From positions 14,012,275-14,076,274 of the forward strand of contig NC_054881.1 in the NCBI RefSeq assembly GCF_018320785.1: 64,000 nucleotides of DNA. The letters run 5' to 3'. Positions 48,731 to 61,499 of the stretch are shown here, piece after piece. Positions within the stretch are counted from its first letter, which is position 1. Each line of letters starts with the position of its first letter. Below the pieces are notes generated by a model, which did not search any database, was not told the origin of the DNA, and was given only the letters and a program-made list of their open reading frames with translations. Both the position numbers and the translations under genes were made by a program. Origin of the DNA: Cheilinus undulatus. Its lineage: Eukaryota > Chordata > Actinopteri > Labriformes > Labridae.

Positions 48731-50993
48731 GTGGGTCACAGTTTTTTGTCAGTAACTTTGTGCTGCATCACGCTGACAGAGCCGTGTAGTAGAGGCACTG
48801 GTGTATAATAACAGCAGCTCGTTGTCCGGTGTAAATGTCTTTACATGTTACGGGAGCTGAAAGTTAAAAACAAATGTCAGCTAGCAGCTAGCTGACTTGG
48901 TAACAAATTAGCTAGCTTAACGTTAGCTTGATGGAAATGTCTCGCTAGCGGCAGAGCTGAACTAATTACTTTACTTATTTTTTATCAAAAAACATGACGT
49001 TACAACACCTCTGCTAGTTGTCACTTCTCTTGCTTAGTAATGCTTGTGTGTGCAGTGCCAAGACTACAGAGTGTGTACTTTAAATGTTAACATAGTAAGT
49101 TGTTTTGAGTTTTACGCGCAGCGACCAAAAATGTCCATGTTAGGTCATCTGTAAACGACGGGTTATTCTGATGATAAGAGCTGTTTTATCTACCGAGGTA
49201 GACAATATTAATGATGAATTATAAGAAAGAATAGTATTCATGAAATTCCTGATTATGCACGGTTGTGTAATCTTGTTATTGAGGATATGCCACGCTAACA
49301 GGTCTCCGCTCCTGATGAGACTGTGAGAAAATGTAAGGTTTTTCACGGTTCTACAGTTTAATGCTAGTAAAAAATCAAACGATATCGACATCAACAAAAA
49401 CATAAGTCTCAGGCACTCACTTAAGGATTGTGTTTTGCTTTTAAACCCTCTAATATGCAGGCAAACTCATGAGCACTGCCTGAATTGCTCAGATACATTT
49501 GACGTATTTCCTGTAATGTTGCCAACATATTTTGAGTAGTCTAGACCGGACTGTCACTCTTTGATACATGACAGATTTGGTAAAAACAGTGTTACTGAAA
49601 GCTGTCATTCAACATTCCTTAATACTAGTGATCATTAAAATAACAGAGGCTGCATCTGTTTATAACATGTGGCTTTGCCATAGTTTGACAACATCTGTGT
49701 GAATATATCATAAATTCCTCTTTCGATCTGTCCCTAACACTTGCAGCCCTAAAAAATGAAGAGAACAGTTGAGGATGCATTTAATATGACATGCTAAGGT
49801 AGTCTAACTATCAATTCTTTCACACTTTTGGATCCCAGATGCTTTTAAACAGTATAATCTTATCTATCAAAAGTAAAGCAAAGTACCAAAGCTCCAGGCT
49901 CAGTTGCACAGAAGAGGAATATAGCCATCAAAAACAGTAAGCAATCACCTGCACAACGACCATATTTTACAGAAAAAAACAACAGAACAAAGTTTGAAAA
50001 TGCTTTTGCTCAGCTGAGACAATGTGCAGGATTTGTCAGATTTTTTTTTTGATTGAATACAAAGAAATTGCCCAGTTCTAGGACTTTGTTTTTTGTTGCT
50101 GCAGTATTGAAACAGATGGTAATATTACATTATTTTACTTTTATCTTATATAAATTTAAAACCCATGCTATATTGACATCCCTATGTAAAACATGATAAT
50201 GCTGTCTTTTCACTGAGCGGCTTTGACTAGAACAGAGCTTCCTTCATTGCAACACGCACCAGTTAAACAGCTCTCAGCTGTCAGGCTCAAATTAGTCCCA
50301 GTCTGGGTGGGGCCTCAAGTTATTTATGGTTGAACAGGGTAAAATAATGTGATTATGTTAGTAAGGTTGTCAAAACATTCAATACTTTGATACCCTTTCA
50401 TATTACTATTTTAAAACAATGTAGTCGCTGTTATTTTAAAGATTTATGGTATCTGTAAGTACCAAATCCTTAGAAAAACACAGATTTTCAGTCATATGTT
50501 TATCTAAAAAGTTGTGGCCACAGAACGAGAGAAATACTGTGTTGATTTTTTTTTTTCAAGCCCTGAAAAGGGGGAGTTCAGAAAACTGAATTATTTGCTG
50601 CAAAAAAGAAAATTAAGAAATAAAAGGCATTAAAAAGATCAGTAGAACAAGATTGGAAACATAAAGAATTAGTATACAAAGGAGTAAAATGAACTATTCA
50701 GGACAAAATTAATTTTTCACAATTTTGTCTCTACATTTTTATTCAGCCCACTGAATTAGATTAGAAATTGTTCTTGAGCTCCAAAACATTTAAAGAATCT
50801 CAAATATACAGATTCTTTTGCACTTTAACTCTAGAAATCCATGTTATAGCCATCCAATACAAAACCAGATTAAATCTGATTGGAGCACTTTGGGGAGATT
50901 AAAAGAGAGAACTGTGTGGATTGAGTAAATTTGCTTTAATTTGAGGTTAAACCCATTGGCCTTTGGGTTATGTGTGTGTTCTTCGATACTCAG
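48731..50993. other. Probable fbxw5 intron 1
   Basis: A 2.3-kb AT-rich sequence between the proposed first exon and the coding start. It has GCTAGC-rich sequence in its first 220 bp, and otherwise no recognised element or exon. Confidence 0.4.
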
Positions 50994-51002
50994 GATGTTA
51001 GT

Positions 51003-54000
51003 ATGGAGTGTGTCCCAGTTTTGCCGGACAGCCTGGTGTTGGAGATCTTCCTGCGTCTGCCCCATGATGCCGTGCTGAGAGCTGGTCTGACCTGCAGACA
51101 GTGGCTCGCCGTCTCTAGAGATGAGTTCCTTTGGAGGGAGCTGTTTTACAGCTACTACCGCATTCCTCGCTCTGTACCCCGACACCCAGGTAAGTAATTA
51201 CACCCAAACAAGCCTTCCTAGTGATTGGAACATTTTTTAATGGGGATGTTTTAAAAAAAAAAAAAAAATCAAATCTTGATCTGTCGTCATGCAGCGGCGG
51301 TGTCATGGTACAGGGAGTTCAGGCGTCTGTTCGACTGCATCCCCTGTGTGGAGGTTCAGACGCTGAGAGAGCACAGCGACCAAGTCCTCCACCTGGCGTT
51401 CTCTCACAGGGGTCACCGGTTCTCCTCCTGCTCCAAGGACTGTACTGTGAAGGTAGGATTAATAGATTACTGAGGATACTTTCACACTGGATCTCACTCC
51501 TTACCAGTCTGTCAAGTAATTCTGTTCAACATTTTGTTACGTCCTTATCAAAAGAGCTTTTCTTTTCCTGGTTAGTTTGTAGTTCTGCTTTAAAATGTCA
51601 AATGTTTTCTGGTTTCAGCCTCTGGTAATTAGGATTAGCTGCTTCTCAGAGTTTTTAAGAATCAATAAAGAGTCTTTAGTTCTTGGTGTTTTTGCTGAAG
51701 GAAAAAAAAACTTTTTGAAGACGTCACTTTGGTTTTAATAAACATTTTCAACATTTTTTACATTTTACAGAAAATAGTTCTTTTAAAGCAATTCTGCTAA
51801 GAAAAATTGATGAAGTAAAATATATTTTAAATGTTTCCTCCCACAGTGCTTACATTTTTACTTTTCAAAATGTATTTTCAGTTAACTAAAACATTCTGAA
51901 GCCTGTTGTGTCTGAATTTTCTTCAAAAATATTATGGAAACGAGCTGAAAGATCAAAATGACATCTGCTTTTAGCCATCATTTATGCTATAATGGTAGCA
52001 TGCAGGCATCATTTTTTGACAATACAAAATAAAACAAAGATACAAATCAAAAGGTGGTGCATTTAAGGTAGCTGCTGACAATTCTGTCATTGTTATTCTT
52101 TTATTTTTGTATATTTAGACATTCTTGAGCTGTTTTCTTCTCTGTTATCCACAATGTGTGACCAAAAGCAGTTTTCATCTTTATCATCTGCTCTTTTGTT
52201 TTTGTTCTGGCTTTTTGTGTGCAGCTATGGGACACTGAGCGCCAAGATGGCAACATCTCCCTGGTGCACAGCTCCAGTATGCGCCAGTTTAACTGGGGAT
52301 ACACACAGTTCTCCCAGTTTAATGCTGACGACACCCTGCTGCTCGTATCTGGTGTCTACCTGGGTCCACACCACTCTTCCTCTGGGGAAATCGCTGTCAT
52401 CAGTCTGGGTATGAACCACAAACAGCTTAATCAACAGTCAGGTGTCATCATTTCCTGTTGATGTTTCTTTAAGCTGAGCTATATTAAGATTTCACACTTT
52501 GGTTTTGAGGGCGTTTTTCCTTCCACAAATGAAGATTTCTTCTGTATGTGTGCTTTAATTTTACCGTCAGACCTTAAAAATAGTGGTAATGGTATATTTG
52601 TAACAAAAACACAGCATTTCATGGAAAAAACAGCCATTTATTTCTACCAACACCTCTCTTAAGTAGTTTCAAACAAAAGCAGGAATGTTATCAAAAAATG
52701 CTTTTGTCAAAGCATGCATTGCCTTTTGAACCTGTTGTTGAGTTTATGGGTTTATAGAGACAGCTAACAGCCTTATATAGTGACATAAATGACTGATATG
52801 CCTCTGTGTAAAGGTAACTTTAAAATTTAGACATTTCTTTCTGTCTACACACTACAGAAAACTACACACTGTTGTCTCGTGTAAGGAACAAACCTTACGA
52901 CGTGTTTGGCTGCTGGCTCAACGAGACCCACCTGATCTCTGGTAACCTGCACTGGATCGGAAACATGACGTCATGCTCCGTGCTCTGGCTCAACAAAGCC
53001 TTCCAGGTGAGATTGTGAAACAGCTTAAGCCGGTTCAGACATGTCAGTCAGATTTTTTTGTCTGAGCGTAGAGGGAGGGACCAAGTGGTCATACATTTGA
53101 TCTTTATGAAACCTTGAGAAATCTTTGAGAAACTTTCGCTAGGTAGGGATAAACTCTGAAAAAAAGGATTTAAATTGTTTCTTACATGATTTTATAAAGA
53201 GCCCAGTGCTTAACAAGTACATAAATTTAACAAATAAATTGGAACATTTGTCTTTAAAAGCTCATTTCTCTCTTTAAAGCAGATAAACAGTGTGTTATTA
53301 ATAGTAATGCTGAAATATGACTTTAAAAAGCAAACTGTCACAAGGGACAAGATTAACTGTCTTTTGTGCTAGACATTTTTAACAAAGATTAATTTTGTTT
53401 GTCAGAAAAAATATGTACATGTATACAGGACAAGATCAGCAAGTCTCCTGTTTTTTCCAAAGGAGGCGCCAAATCAACACAAATCAGACTTTGGTCACAG
53501 GAGCTTTAAAAAGAAAAAAACAAGAATGTGTTTGATCATGTCTTTTATCCTTCTATTGTTCTTTTTCTCCATCAGGATGTTGAATCAGAGAACATCAACG
53601 TAGTCAAGCGCCTTTTCAAAATCCAGAACATCAACGCCAGCACCATCCGCACGGTGATGGTGGCCCACTGCCGCCGTCACGACAACCCGGATTTGCTGCT
53701 GGACTACGAGGCTCAGTCTCTGGCTCGACGGCAGAAAGGGCAGCAGCAGCAGAACCACCAGCCCCTCCTCTTTGACCTGGGAGCCTCCGGCAGCGAGGAA
53801 GAAGACGAAGAAGAGGAGGACGAGGAGCGCCAGAGAGAGGCGAGATGTCACAGCCACACGACCCGTGTTCCTCAGCCCACATTCACCGGCCTGGAGCATG
53901 TTATACAGGTGAGTGACGTGAAACTACAGCATTTTGATTCAAGTTTAAAGTTATATTGTTTTTCATTTTGGGTTTTTTTCTCCTTTTCTGTTAGAGTCGT

Positions 54001-57000
54001 AAAAATGTCGGGCCCAGGGAGCTGGAGATTGAGACCCAGGTGGCTCAGATGATGGGCAGAGCATACACAAAGGCTCCTGCCTCAAACCTAATCGAGCCGT
54101 CTGAACCTGGGGAGGGAGAGGACAAAACGTACTTACTTTTCACCACCGGCAGCCTTACTTACTCCCCTCACCAGATAGGTAAGAATGCATTGAATTAAAT
54201 TTAAACACAGTACCTTAAGATGCAGATGCTGTAACTTAGTACCAGTGCATTTTTTTTGTCTTTTTCAGGCATTAAACGGATCAAACCAGACCAGATGACC
54301 ACTTCTGGTCCTGTTCTTGGAGAGGAGCGGAGTTCAGATGAGTTTTTTGATTCCCTGGATCATGTTATAGATATCCACGGACACATTATTGGAATGGGCC
54401 TTTCTCCAGACCACAGGTTAGCCTATATGTACATGTTGTTAGCTGAAATTAAGGCTGTGTATACATCTCCATATTGAATGCCTTTTAAAATGAAAAAAAT
54501 CTGTACTTACAAGAATTTTACTTCCTTTGGAACAATAGTGTCCTTCCATGTTAACAGGCGTGTGATTGTGCAAGTCTACGTATCTGTCACTGCTGTGTCA
54601 GACAAACAACTAACAAGGAGAGCATTGGGGACTTTATCTTCTGTTTTAGAGCGCTGTTTTATAGCGTCTTAATGGATTAATGGATAAGTCAGCACCAGGA
54701 TGTGGGATAACATTGCAACAATAGGTCGCTGATGGTTGTCTGTGACCTGTGCAGAAGCTGCAGCCATTAGGAGGAAGACTAACAGATCTCCATGGCTCAT
54801 GTGGGAGCTTATTGTTGCTTTCATTTCACTGAAAATCTGCATCAGACCACAAGGATGCATTTTCATCAGTCCATGGATTACAAACATTCTGAGTGTGGTT
54901 TGGCCATTTTAACCTCAACAGTAGAACAGCATGGAGACAACAGATCTCTAGGCTGCAGCCCTACACTCTGTATGAAGGAAGCAGACACAACTGCACTAAA
55001 TGCAGTTTTAAACACAGCATTGTTTTCTTACTTGTGACTATTTCTGTACAAACATTTACCTGCCATGTGGTGCAATGAAATGTATTCTCTAAACTGAAAA
55101 TCAACCCACATTTGAGACTTGGCAGTGTTAAAGGGATATTCTGGGATTTTCGAAGTAGGGTAGTATGAGGTACTTGGCTATAGTAGTGGCATTAGCCTCC
55201 AGTGATATCTGTGAAAGTTGACCCTGTGGTTATAATGATCTCAGAGAGATACGGCATAGTGGCTGTAGATGGGAATGTTTTATCCGCGTAGTTTAACATA
55301 ATAATGGGCCAAGAAAATATGTTGGCTCGCCCGTTCTCAGTGTCGAAAATGTACAAAGCACTTCATTTCTCTGAAAAAAACCCCTCTGTGTCAGGCACTA
55401 ATTTACGATGAAGCTTTCGGCATTTTGTCTCCTTCCGCCGCGCACTTATCCTCTGATCAGCTGTGTGGGTCTGCGGGCTTCTACAGGGATAATAACACCA
55501 CACCAAGCTAGAACAAAGATAATATGAGTGAGTGATTTCGACTCGAATGATGATCATGTGCCGTTTACTGTGAATACGAGAGGATATTTGGACCAAAGTA
55601 CATCGAAGAAGAAGAACTTACACCGATGGAGAGTCAGTGGGCTGAAAAAGAGATCCCGAGTTACCTGGTGGTGTAGGTGTGGAAAATGCAAACCCATGCT
55701 CGGGATCTCTCCAGCTCAAAACTTTCAAATGAAGTTTCTCTGCTCTCTCTTTCAGCCTGCTGACTCTCCATCCGTGTAAGTTCTTCTTTGATGTACTCTG
55801 GCTCAAATACTCCAAATATGCAGCCCATTGGTTAAGCACTGGTCGCTTGAAACTTCATCACCTCTGTTTGCTCACCCAGAATGAATTTCCTGAATAACAC
55901 CTGCAGCTTTCACACATCAGCTCACCACAACTTCAAGCACAAATTTAAGCAGATGGGGAAAAGGCCATCCAGAGTCAGGCTGAAACATTGAGCTAATCAA
56001 AGTTTCTGTACATTGGTATCTGACGTCAAATGTCAGCTCAACAGGTGGCTCTGATGTCAGGTTTAAAGTCAGCCTGCTATACTGACTTTACGATTTCACA
56101 GAAAAAAATGTGTGAAAGGAAGTGAAATATCCTGAGGTGTTGAATTTGTTTCCTTTTAAAGTGAGATGAAAGTGTTCAAATGCTTCAAGAGACTGAAGAG
56201 CCATATCAAGAGCACAACCAGCATGATGCAGCAGATAAAACAGCCACAGGCTGCAAACTGGAGAAACCAAAACTTAATATTATTACACGCTGGGTAGCAG
56301 ATTTGAAACACTGCTCGCCTGAATGAGTGCAAGAGCTGCAAAGATCACTACACTCACTGTTGTGATAAAGATGATTCAAATGTCAGAGGCAGTTGTAATC
56401 ACAGAGCTTGTAGGACACTTATCTAGCAATCTTGATGCGATACTTTTTAATCCACGTTTTTCACCGTGTAGTTTTGCATCATGTCATATATTCACTGTAT
56501 ATCAAGAACTTACCAACACTTCCCTCTCGTTGATTAGGTACCTTTATGTGAACAGTCGGGCGTGGCCTGCGGGGTGTGTGATCTCCGACCCTATGTCTCC
56601 TCCTCCAATCGCAGAGGAGATTGATCTGCATGTGATCGATCTTAAGAGTCTAAGGGAGGAGAGGAGGAGTCTACGCGCTCACCGAGCCTTTACGCCAAAC
56701 GATGAGTGCTTCTTTATCTTCCTCGATGTCAGCAGAGACTTTGTTGCCAGGTAGGTGAGGAATAGATTAAATTTCACACTGAATATTTTTTTGCTTTTGT
56801 TGATATGAAAATAGGGAAATGGTAAAACAATGCTGCCCCAGTTTGACTGTTTGTTTTAGAGTAACATCTCTGTTTCAGAAAAAAATAAATATTGCACGCA
56901 AGACAAAGAATCACAAAGATTGAACGATGGCTGTGTTTCAAATAAAATGCGAAATACAAAAAGCAACCAAATTAAAACATAACTATTGCTGTTTGCCACT

Positions 57001-59100
57001 CCCACTCTCTTTGTCGTGCGTTTCCTTTTATTTTAATGGGTCTGTGTCCATTAAAGGCTACATACCCCCCCAAAAATTGAGAAATATCAAAGATTGAGTT
57101 TGTGTTTGTGGACTTGAGTGTCTCCTTTAGGAGCCTTATCCCGGTTTTGACAATGCTCAAGATATGGCAGGGAAACCTTGTTATTCATATTCCTGTAAAC
57201 ATGATAGAGAGCAGGAGGAAGGGATTATATCAGACTATCACAAGAATCTGATGAAATTGTTGAAACAGAAACGCTTTATTTTTAACGTGATGTGACATCT
57301 CGGTCATTAAATTTACAGGAGAGACATACTAGTAGATGTCTCTCTAGTATGCACAGATCGCGATTTTATACAGATGAAAAAATACAAAGAAAAATGGTTG
57401 GAAAATTAACTTCGGTGCGTGTAAATATTCGTGGGTGGCCCACCTAAATTTTGCCTGTGTGTGGGAAACACTGACTTATTTTTAAAGCCTGAAACCATTA
57501 CTGGGGGTGATAGTTCACCAAGTGAGTTATAGCATATGTCAGAAACAGCCAGAAGATTACTGCTGAGTGTTTTATTTGAAAGCTAAATAAAAGCAGTATG
57601 ATATTTTTTGTTAGAAATGCATAAAACACATATACAGGACAAAACCAGTAAGGTATTTCTTGGACCTTAGGGAACACCAGAATCAAGAGAAGTCAAAGTT
57701 CCTCACAGGAGGTTTAAAGAATAATCGTACTTGAGGCATTTCTGTCAGACAGGGAAGAAAATGTATGTTTGTAATGATACATAATGATAATAAAATAAGA
57801 TAAAAACCATGACCAGAATCTGGCTTATGGCAGACTTCAGAAACATTTTTGAGTTGAACCTCTCCTCCTTGATTTGGATGTGCATGTTGGGACTTTCCTT
57901 GAAGAATTTCACCATAAAAAGAAGCTTTTCTGTTGGTGAAACCCACTCACTGGCATCACAGATTGGCGTATTTGTCTTGTGGGTGGAAGGGACTACAGAT
58001 TGATCAGGTGTACGAGTCTTGGAGGATTTTCAAAGCTGAGAATGAAAGAAGAACTGCTGAAGGCCGTTAGTTATACTTTATAAATATGACTTTTTGACAG
58101 CAGAGTTAATCATTAATTGAGTTGGAATTAAGAGCAGTGGTGCTCAACTTGTGGGTTGAGATCCAAAAGTGGGTCCCAGAGCTGTTTTCAGTGCACCTGG
58201 AGATAAAACAGTACATTCATATATTTTGGTTTTCTCTGATTTCCTATGTTTGGTTCTTTTCTCTGGATCTTTTTTATTAATTAATTTATTTCATTATCTT
58301 GATAAACCACTACAGGTTAATATGGCTTATGTAATATTCTTCAATAATTTTAAAGAAACAATTAAAATGTATGTGTTATCATAGGATTGCATCTGATTGA
58401 GATGCTGTGGCATGACCTTAAACAACCCTCTAGTGTGGCTGAATTAAAACAGTTCTGCAAAGAAGAGAGGGACAAAATTCCTCCACAGTGATGTGAAAGC
58501 CTTAACCAGTTATTTGGTTTTAGGGCATTTGCTTTTCACATAGGGCCGGGTAGGTTTGGGTAGCTTTTTTTCCTTTAACAAATGAAAAAATATGCAACAA
58601 CATAAGAAATCAGGAAGGGGGTAAATGCTTTTTCACAGCAATTACGCACGCATACCCTCCTAGGACTTATCAGCATCATTTGAGGAGAAAGAGGTGTTAA
58701 TGGAAGGATGTGTGCAGAATGATTTGTTGTAAATAGAAATGTCCTGGTGTGAACAGATTAAAGGTAACGCTTTGACGGCTATTTCACTGACCTCTCTCTC
58801 CCCCATGTCCGTAGTGGAGCAGAGGACAAACATGGCTACATCTGGGACCGCCACTACAACATCTGCCTGGCCCGTCTGGCACATGATGACGTGGTGAACT
58901 CTGTGGCATTCAGCCCCGCCGACCAGGAGCTGCTGCTCTCTGCTAGTGATGACTCTACCATTAAGGTGTGGCGTTCGCCACGCATGGTGCGCCTGGCTCA
59001 GTCCTCCGCTCGCCCGCCGAGGCCTCGAAGCCTATTGTCATCATGGCTGAGTCGAAACAAGAACTCATCATCTGCCAGCAGTGTGAACGGAAAACCGTGA
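51003..59100 (+). CDS. fbxw5: F-box/WD repeat-containing protein 5
   Basis: Substrate receptor of SCF and CUL4-DDB1 ubiquitin ligases; known family substrates include SASS6 (centriole duplication), TSC2 and EPS8. Coding exons: 51003-51189, 51295-51452, 52225-52408, 52858-53006, 53576-53908, 53995-54178, 54269-54416, 56538-56750, 58815-59100, giving 613 residues (human 566). The F-box is at residues ~5-45 (LPDSLVLEIFLRLP, AGLTCRQWLAVSRDEFLW). WD repeats begin at ~residue 90 (LREHSDQVLHLAFSHRG, SCSKDCTVK) and end with VNSVAFSPADQELLLSASDDS..IKVWRSP. A low-complexity insert in exon 5 of the coding series (KGQQQQNHQ, then GSEEEDEEEEDEE) accounts for much of the extra length. The chosen ATG lies nine bases inside the second exon and gives MECVPVLPDSL, closely matching the family start. 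Confidence 0.96.
54417..56537. other. fbxw5 intron with a palindromic repeat insertion
   Basis: Between the exon ending LSPDH(R) and the exon starting YLYVNSR. The middle, about 55125-55860, is a repeat element described separately. The rest shows no coding sequence. Confidence 0.6.
55125..55860. mobile_element. Repeat element with P2X7-C-like fragments in inverted orientation
   Basis: On the + strand 55570-55690 encodes, across a frameshift, an IFGPKYIEEEELTPMESQ-like segment and then WWCRCGKCKPM. This resembles the FEPEYT...WCxCGxCxPM domain of P2X7 C-terminus-like proteins that are abundant in fish genomes. A second copy of the first part lies head-to-head on the minus strand (55698-55810), making an imperfect palindrome around a centre of ~38 bases. 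Outer sequence from 55127 (AAAGGGATATTCTGGGATTT) looks like a dispersed fish repeat. The element is non-functional here; the class is unknown. Confidence 0.45.
56751..58814. other. Last fbxw5 intron, with transposon debris
   Basis: A 2.1-kb intron before the terminal exon. It includes a small inverted repeat at 57319-57345, hAT-like wording at 57425-57470 (GTGGGAAACACTGA), a GTGGGTTGAGATCCAAAAGT fragment at 58149, and the Tc1 3' fragment at 58388-58648. Confidence 0.55.
58388..58648 (+). mobile_element. 3' fragment of a Tc1-like element
   Basis: The + strand reads as the end of a Tc1-like transposase: LIEMLWHDLKQPSSVAELKQ then FCKEERDKIPPQ, followed by the non-coding tail TTTTCACATAGGGCCGGGTAGGTTTGG and the end AAATCAGGAAGGGGGTAAATGCTTTTTCACA. 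The 5' part, including the DNA-binding region and first two catalytic residues, is missing. It belongs to a different lineage from the 42.9-kb element. Confidence 0.8.
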
Positions 59101-59995
59101 GTCAGGACGGAATAAAAAACACGAGCAGTGGGAGGGAGAGGGAGGGGGGGAAGTTTGATCTTTTCCTCCGTGGTGTGAATACAAGTATACATACACTCCA
59201 TGTATATGTACAGTGTGGAAACAGTTGGTGGTTTTGCTTGAGCTGTCGTGACACACAGAAGTGCTCGTTGTCTACAGCTGACAGGAGACGGTTTGTGATG
59301 TGACTCAGGGTTAGACACAAGAGGGCGCCAGAACACCAGCACAAGGACAGAGTAGCACAGACTGCTGGGCAGGAGTGATGTGAGAGTTTTATCACAGATA
59401 GTGTAGAGCTGACACCTAAATGCACAAGACAGATGTCCTAACGGTCTCCCTGTGACGGTTTCTGTCTGTTTCTTTTGTTGGAGTAGGTCGACACAGGACG
59501 TGTGGGCCTGAGGTGTAAATGTGTAAATGTTCTGCAGAGAGAAAATCTTATGTCCTGCTCATCAGAGGTGAAACCGAGAATAATTTCAGAAATGTCTTTG
59601 CTTATTTATGGATGTTATTGTCACGAGTTTAAACACCTCCCAAACCAGAGGATTCAAACAAAACAAAGGGAAGATGACATTTCGCTGCGTTTACTGCAGT
59701 TGGCCTTTTTTTTTAATCCCATCTTGTTTTTGTGCCCGAGAAACGACCCTTCACCTCTCTATCAAGGAATAATTTTATCTAGAAGACTCTTTGAGAAAAA
59801 GTTAGCGTGAAGCATGACCGTAAAAAAAAAAGAAAAACAACAAATGTTTGTGTAGCTGATTGTTATTTGGACCTATATAACGTAGAGATGTATTTTAACA
59901 CCTTCAGTAATTTGTAGCACTCTTTAATTTTGACGCATCAGGATCAGTTTTCCCCTCCTAGACTTTTTAAATAAACATTTCCCATTATATATGCG
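59101..59995 (+). other. fbxw5: fbxw5 3' UTR with polyadenylation signal
   Basis: The untranslated tail after the TGA at 59098-59100. AATAAA at 59970-59975 is the best signal, preceded by CTTTTTA and followed by AT-rich sequence and GGGTTTGTGT. The stretch carries short open frames on both strands without protein features. Confidence 0.6.
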
Positions 59996-60779
59996 GGAGG
60001 GTTTGTGTAAAATCATTTTACTTGGTGGAGTTTGGTGTACCTGCATATAGAAAACCAAAAAAACCCTCTAAATACAGCTGAACTAATGTACAAGAACATT
60101 TAAATGGCAAGATATCTAACTGACTCATCACCCTGTTATCGCTCACATTTGTCCCTTTAAGCTTTTTTCTTTGGTGTCACATTATTGAACATGTTACTTT
60201 ATATATTTAAAACTTTATATGCCCTTAAGGATACATTATGCATGTTTTTGTTGGTATAAGAGGGTTGAAGATGCCCACATTGTTGAATTTGCAAACTTTA
60301 AAACAACACAACAAAGATCTATTGGCGATTTAACATCATTTGAAGTTTTGTTGAATAACCCCTGCAAAAACTAAAATCTTAGGCTGGCTACACACTTGAC
60401 AATTAAAAGGCCAAAACTTGATAAGATCTGCCACAATCAGGGGCCGATTCAAGGTTTGTCACAGCTGATCATTTGTCCAAATAATCCTCAAGTGTTTTGT
60501 GTCAAAATGATTCGTTTATTGCTCCAGATCATGACAGAGCCACCCTGATCTGGAATCGAAGATGTTTGATATTTATGATTTCATATCAGGGAGGCTCCAA
60601 TGGGTGTAGCCAATAAAAGCCAAAGAGAGCAAGCAGACCAGGAAGTGTCACCAACTGGATGTTGGGTACTTTCACAGTTCAGTACTTCATAGACCTTTAT
60701 CGCAACCCACTTTTGGGTCCCACCCCAACAATTGAGAATCCCCGGTCTAGTATGTGCAGTTGGAGGATTAGGATGTTAA

Positions 60780-61266
60780 AGGTCACATATTTTACCCTTT
60801 TAAGATGCATTTATATTGGTTTTAGAGGTCCCCAAAACATGCCTGAGAAGTTTGTTGCTGAAAAAACACTCCAGTGTAGGATTTTTGCATGTCAGAAAAC
60901 CGCTCTGTTTCAGCCCTGTTACTGTGTCTGTGGCTTTAAATGTTACTGAGCTGTCGGACTCCGCCCCTGACCACGCCACTCTCAGGAAATGGATGTGGCT
61001 CTCCTGATCCTCGTGAGAGGAGGGTGGAACTTTCCACTAAGTGGGGAGGGTCAACTGAACCTGGGGGCGGGGCTAACTCTCCACATGACATCATGAGGGG
61101 AAAATCTGAGAACGGCTTGTTTTGGCACACATTTTCTGAAAGGTAGAAAAAGAGCGGGGGTAAGGGAATGGATTTTACTGATTTGTGGGGTGATTGTGGA
61201 CAGGCCAGGGGCACATATTTTTGTTAGAAAAGCCTGAAAAAGTGTATTTTGCATAATATGTGACCT
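60780..61266. mobile_element. TTAA-flanked miniature inverted-repeat element (piggyBac-like)
   Basis: The element is 487 bp and flanked by TTAA at 60776-60779 and 61267-61270. The ends are AGGTCACATATT and AATATGTGACCT, a perfect 12-bp inverted repeat. TTAA target use is the piggyBac hallmark. The interior is GC-richer, with CCGCCCCTGACCACGCC and GGGGCGGGGCTAAC words, and encodes no transposase. Confidence 0.85.
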
Positions 61267-61499
61267 TTAAAAATCAGTTGAAACTTTCCTTGTGTCTGTG
61301 GTTGCCCATGTTTTTAAAATCAGTTAACATCTGAATATTGAATTGTGGTTACTCTGCCTTAGCATGTGCTTTTAGTTCAACTATAGCCTTAAACATCTTT
61401 TTACACCAGTTTTAAACCATAATCACCCAAAAGTCCTGATAAACATTGTATTTTAAGATGAAAAAAATCAAAAAACAAACATCAGAGATGCTTGTATGA

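Noticed and set aside
53585-53899. Minus-strand frames opposite fbxw5
   Set aside because: Shadows of the exon encoding the Gln/Glu-rich insert.
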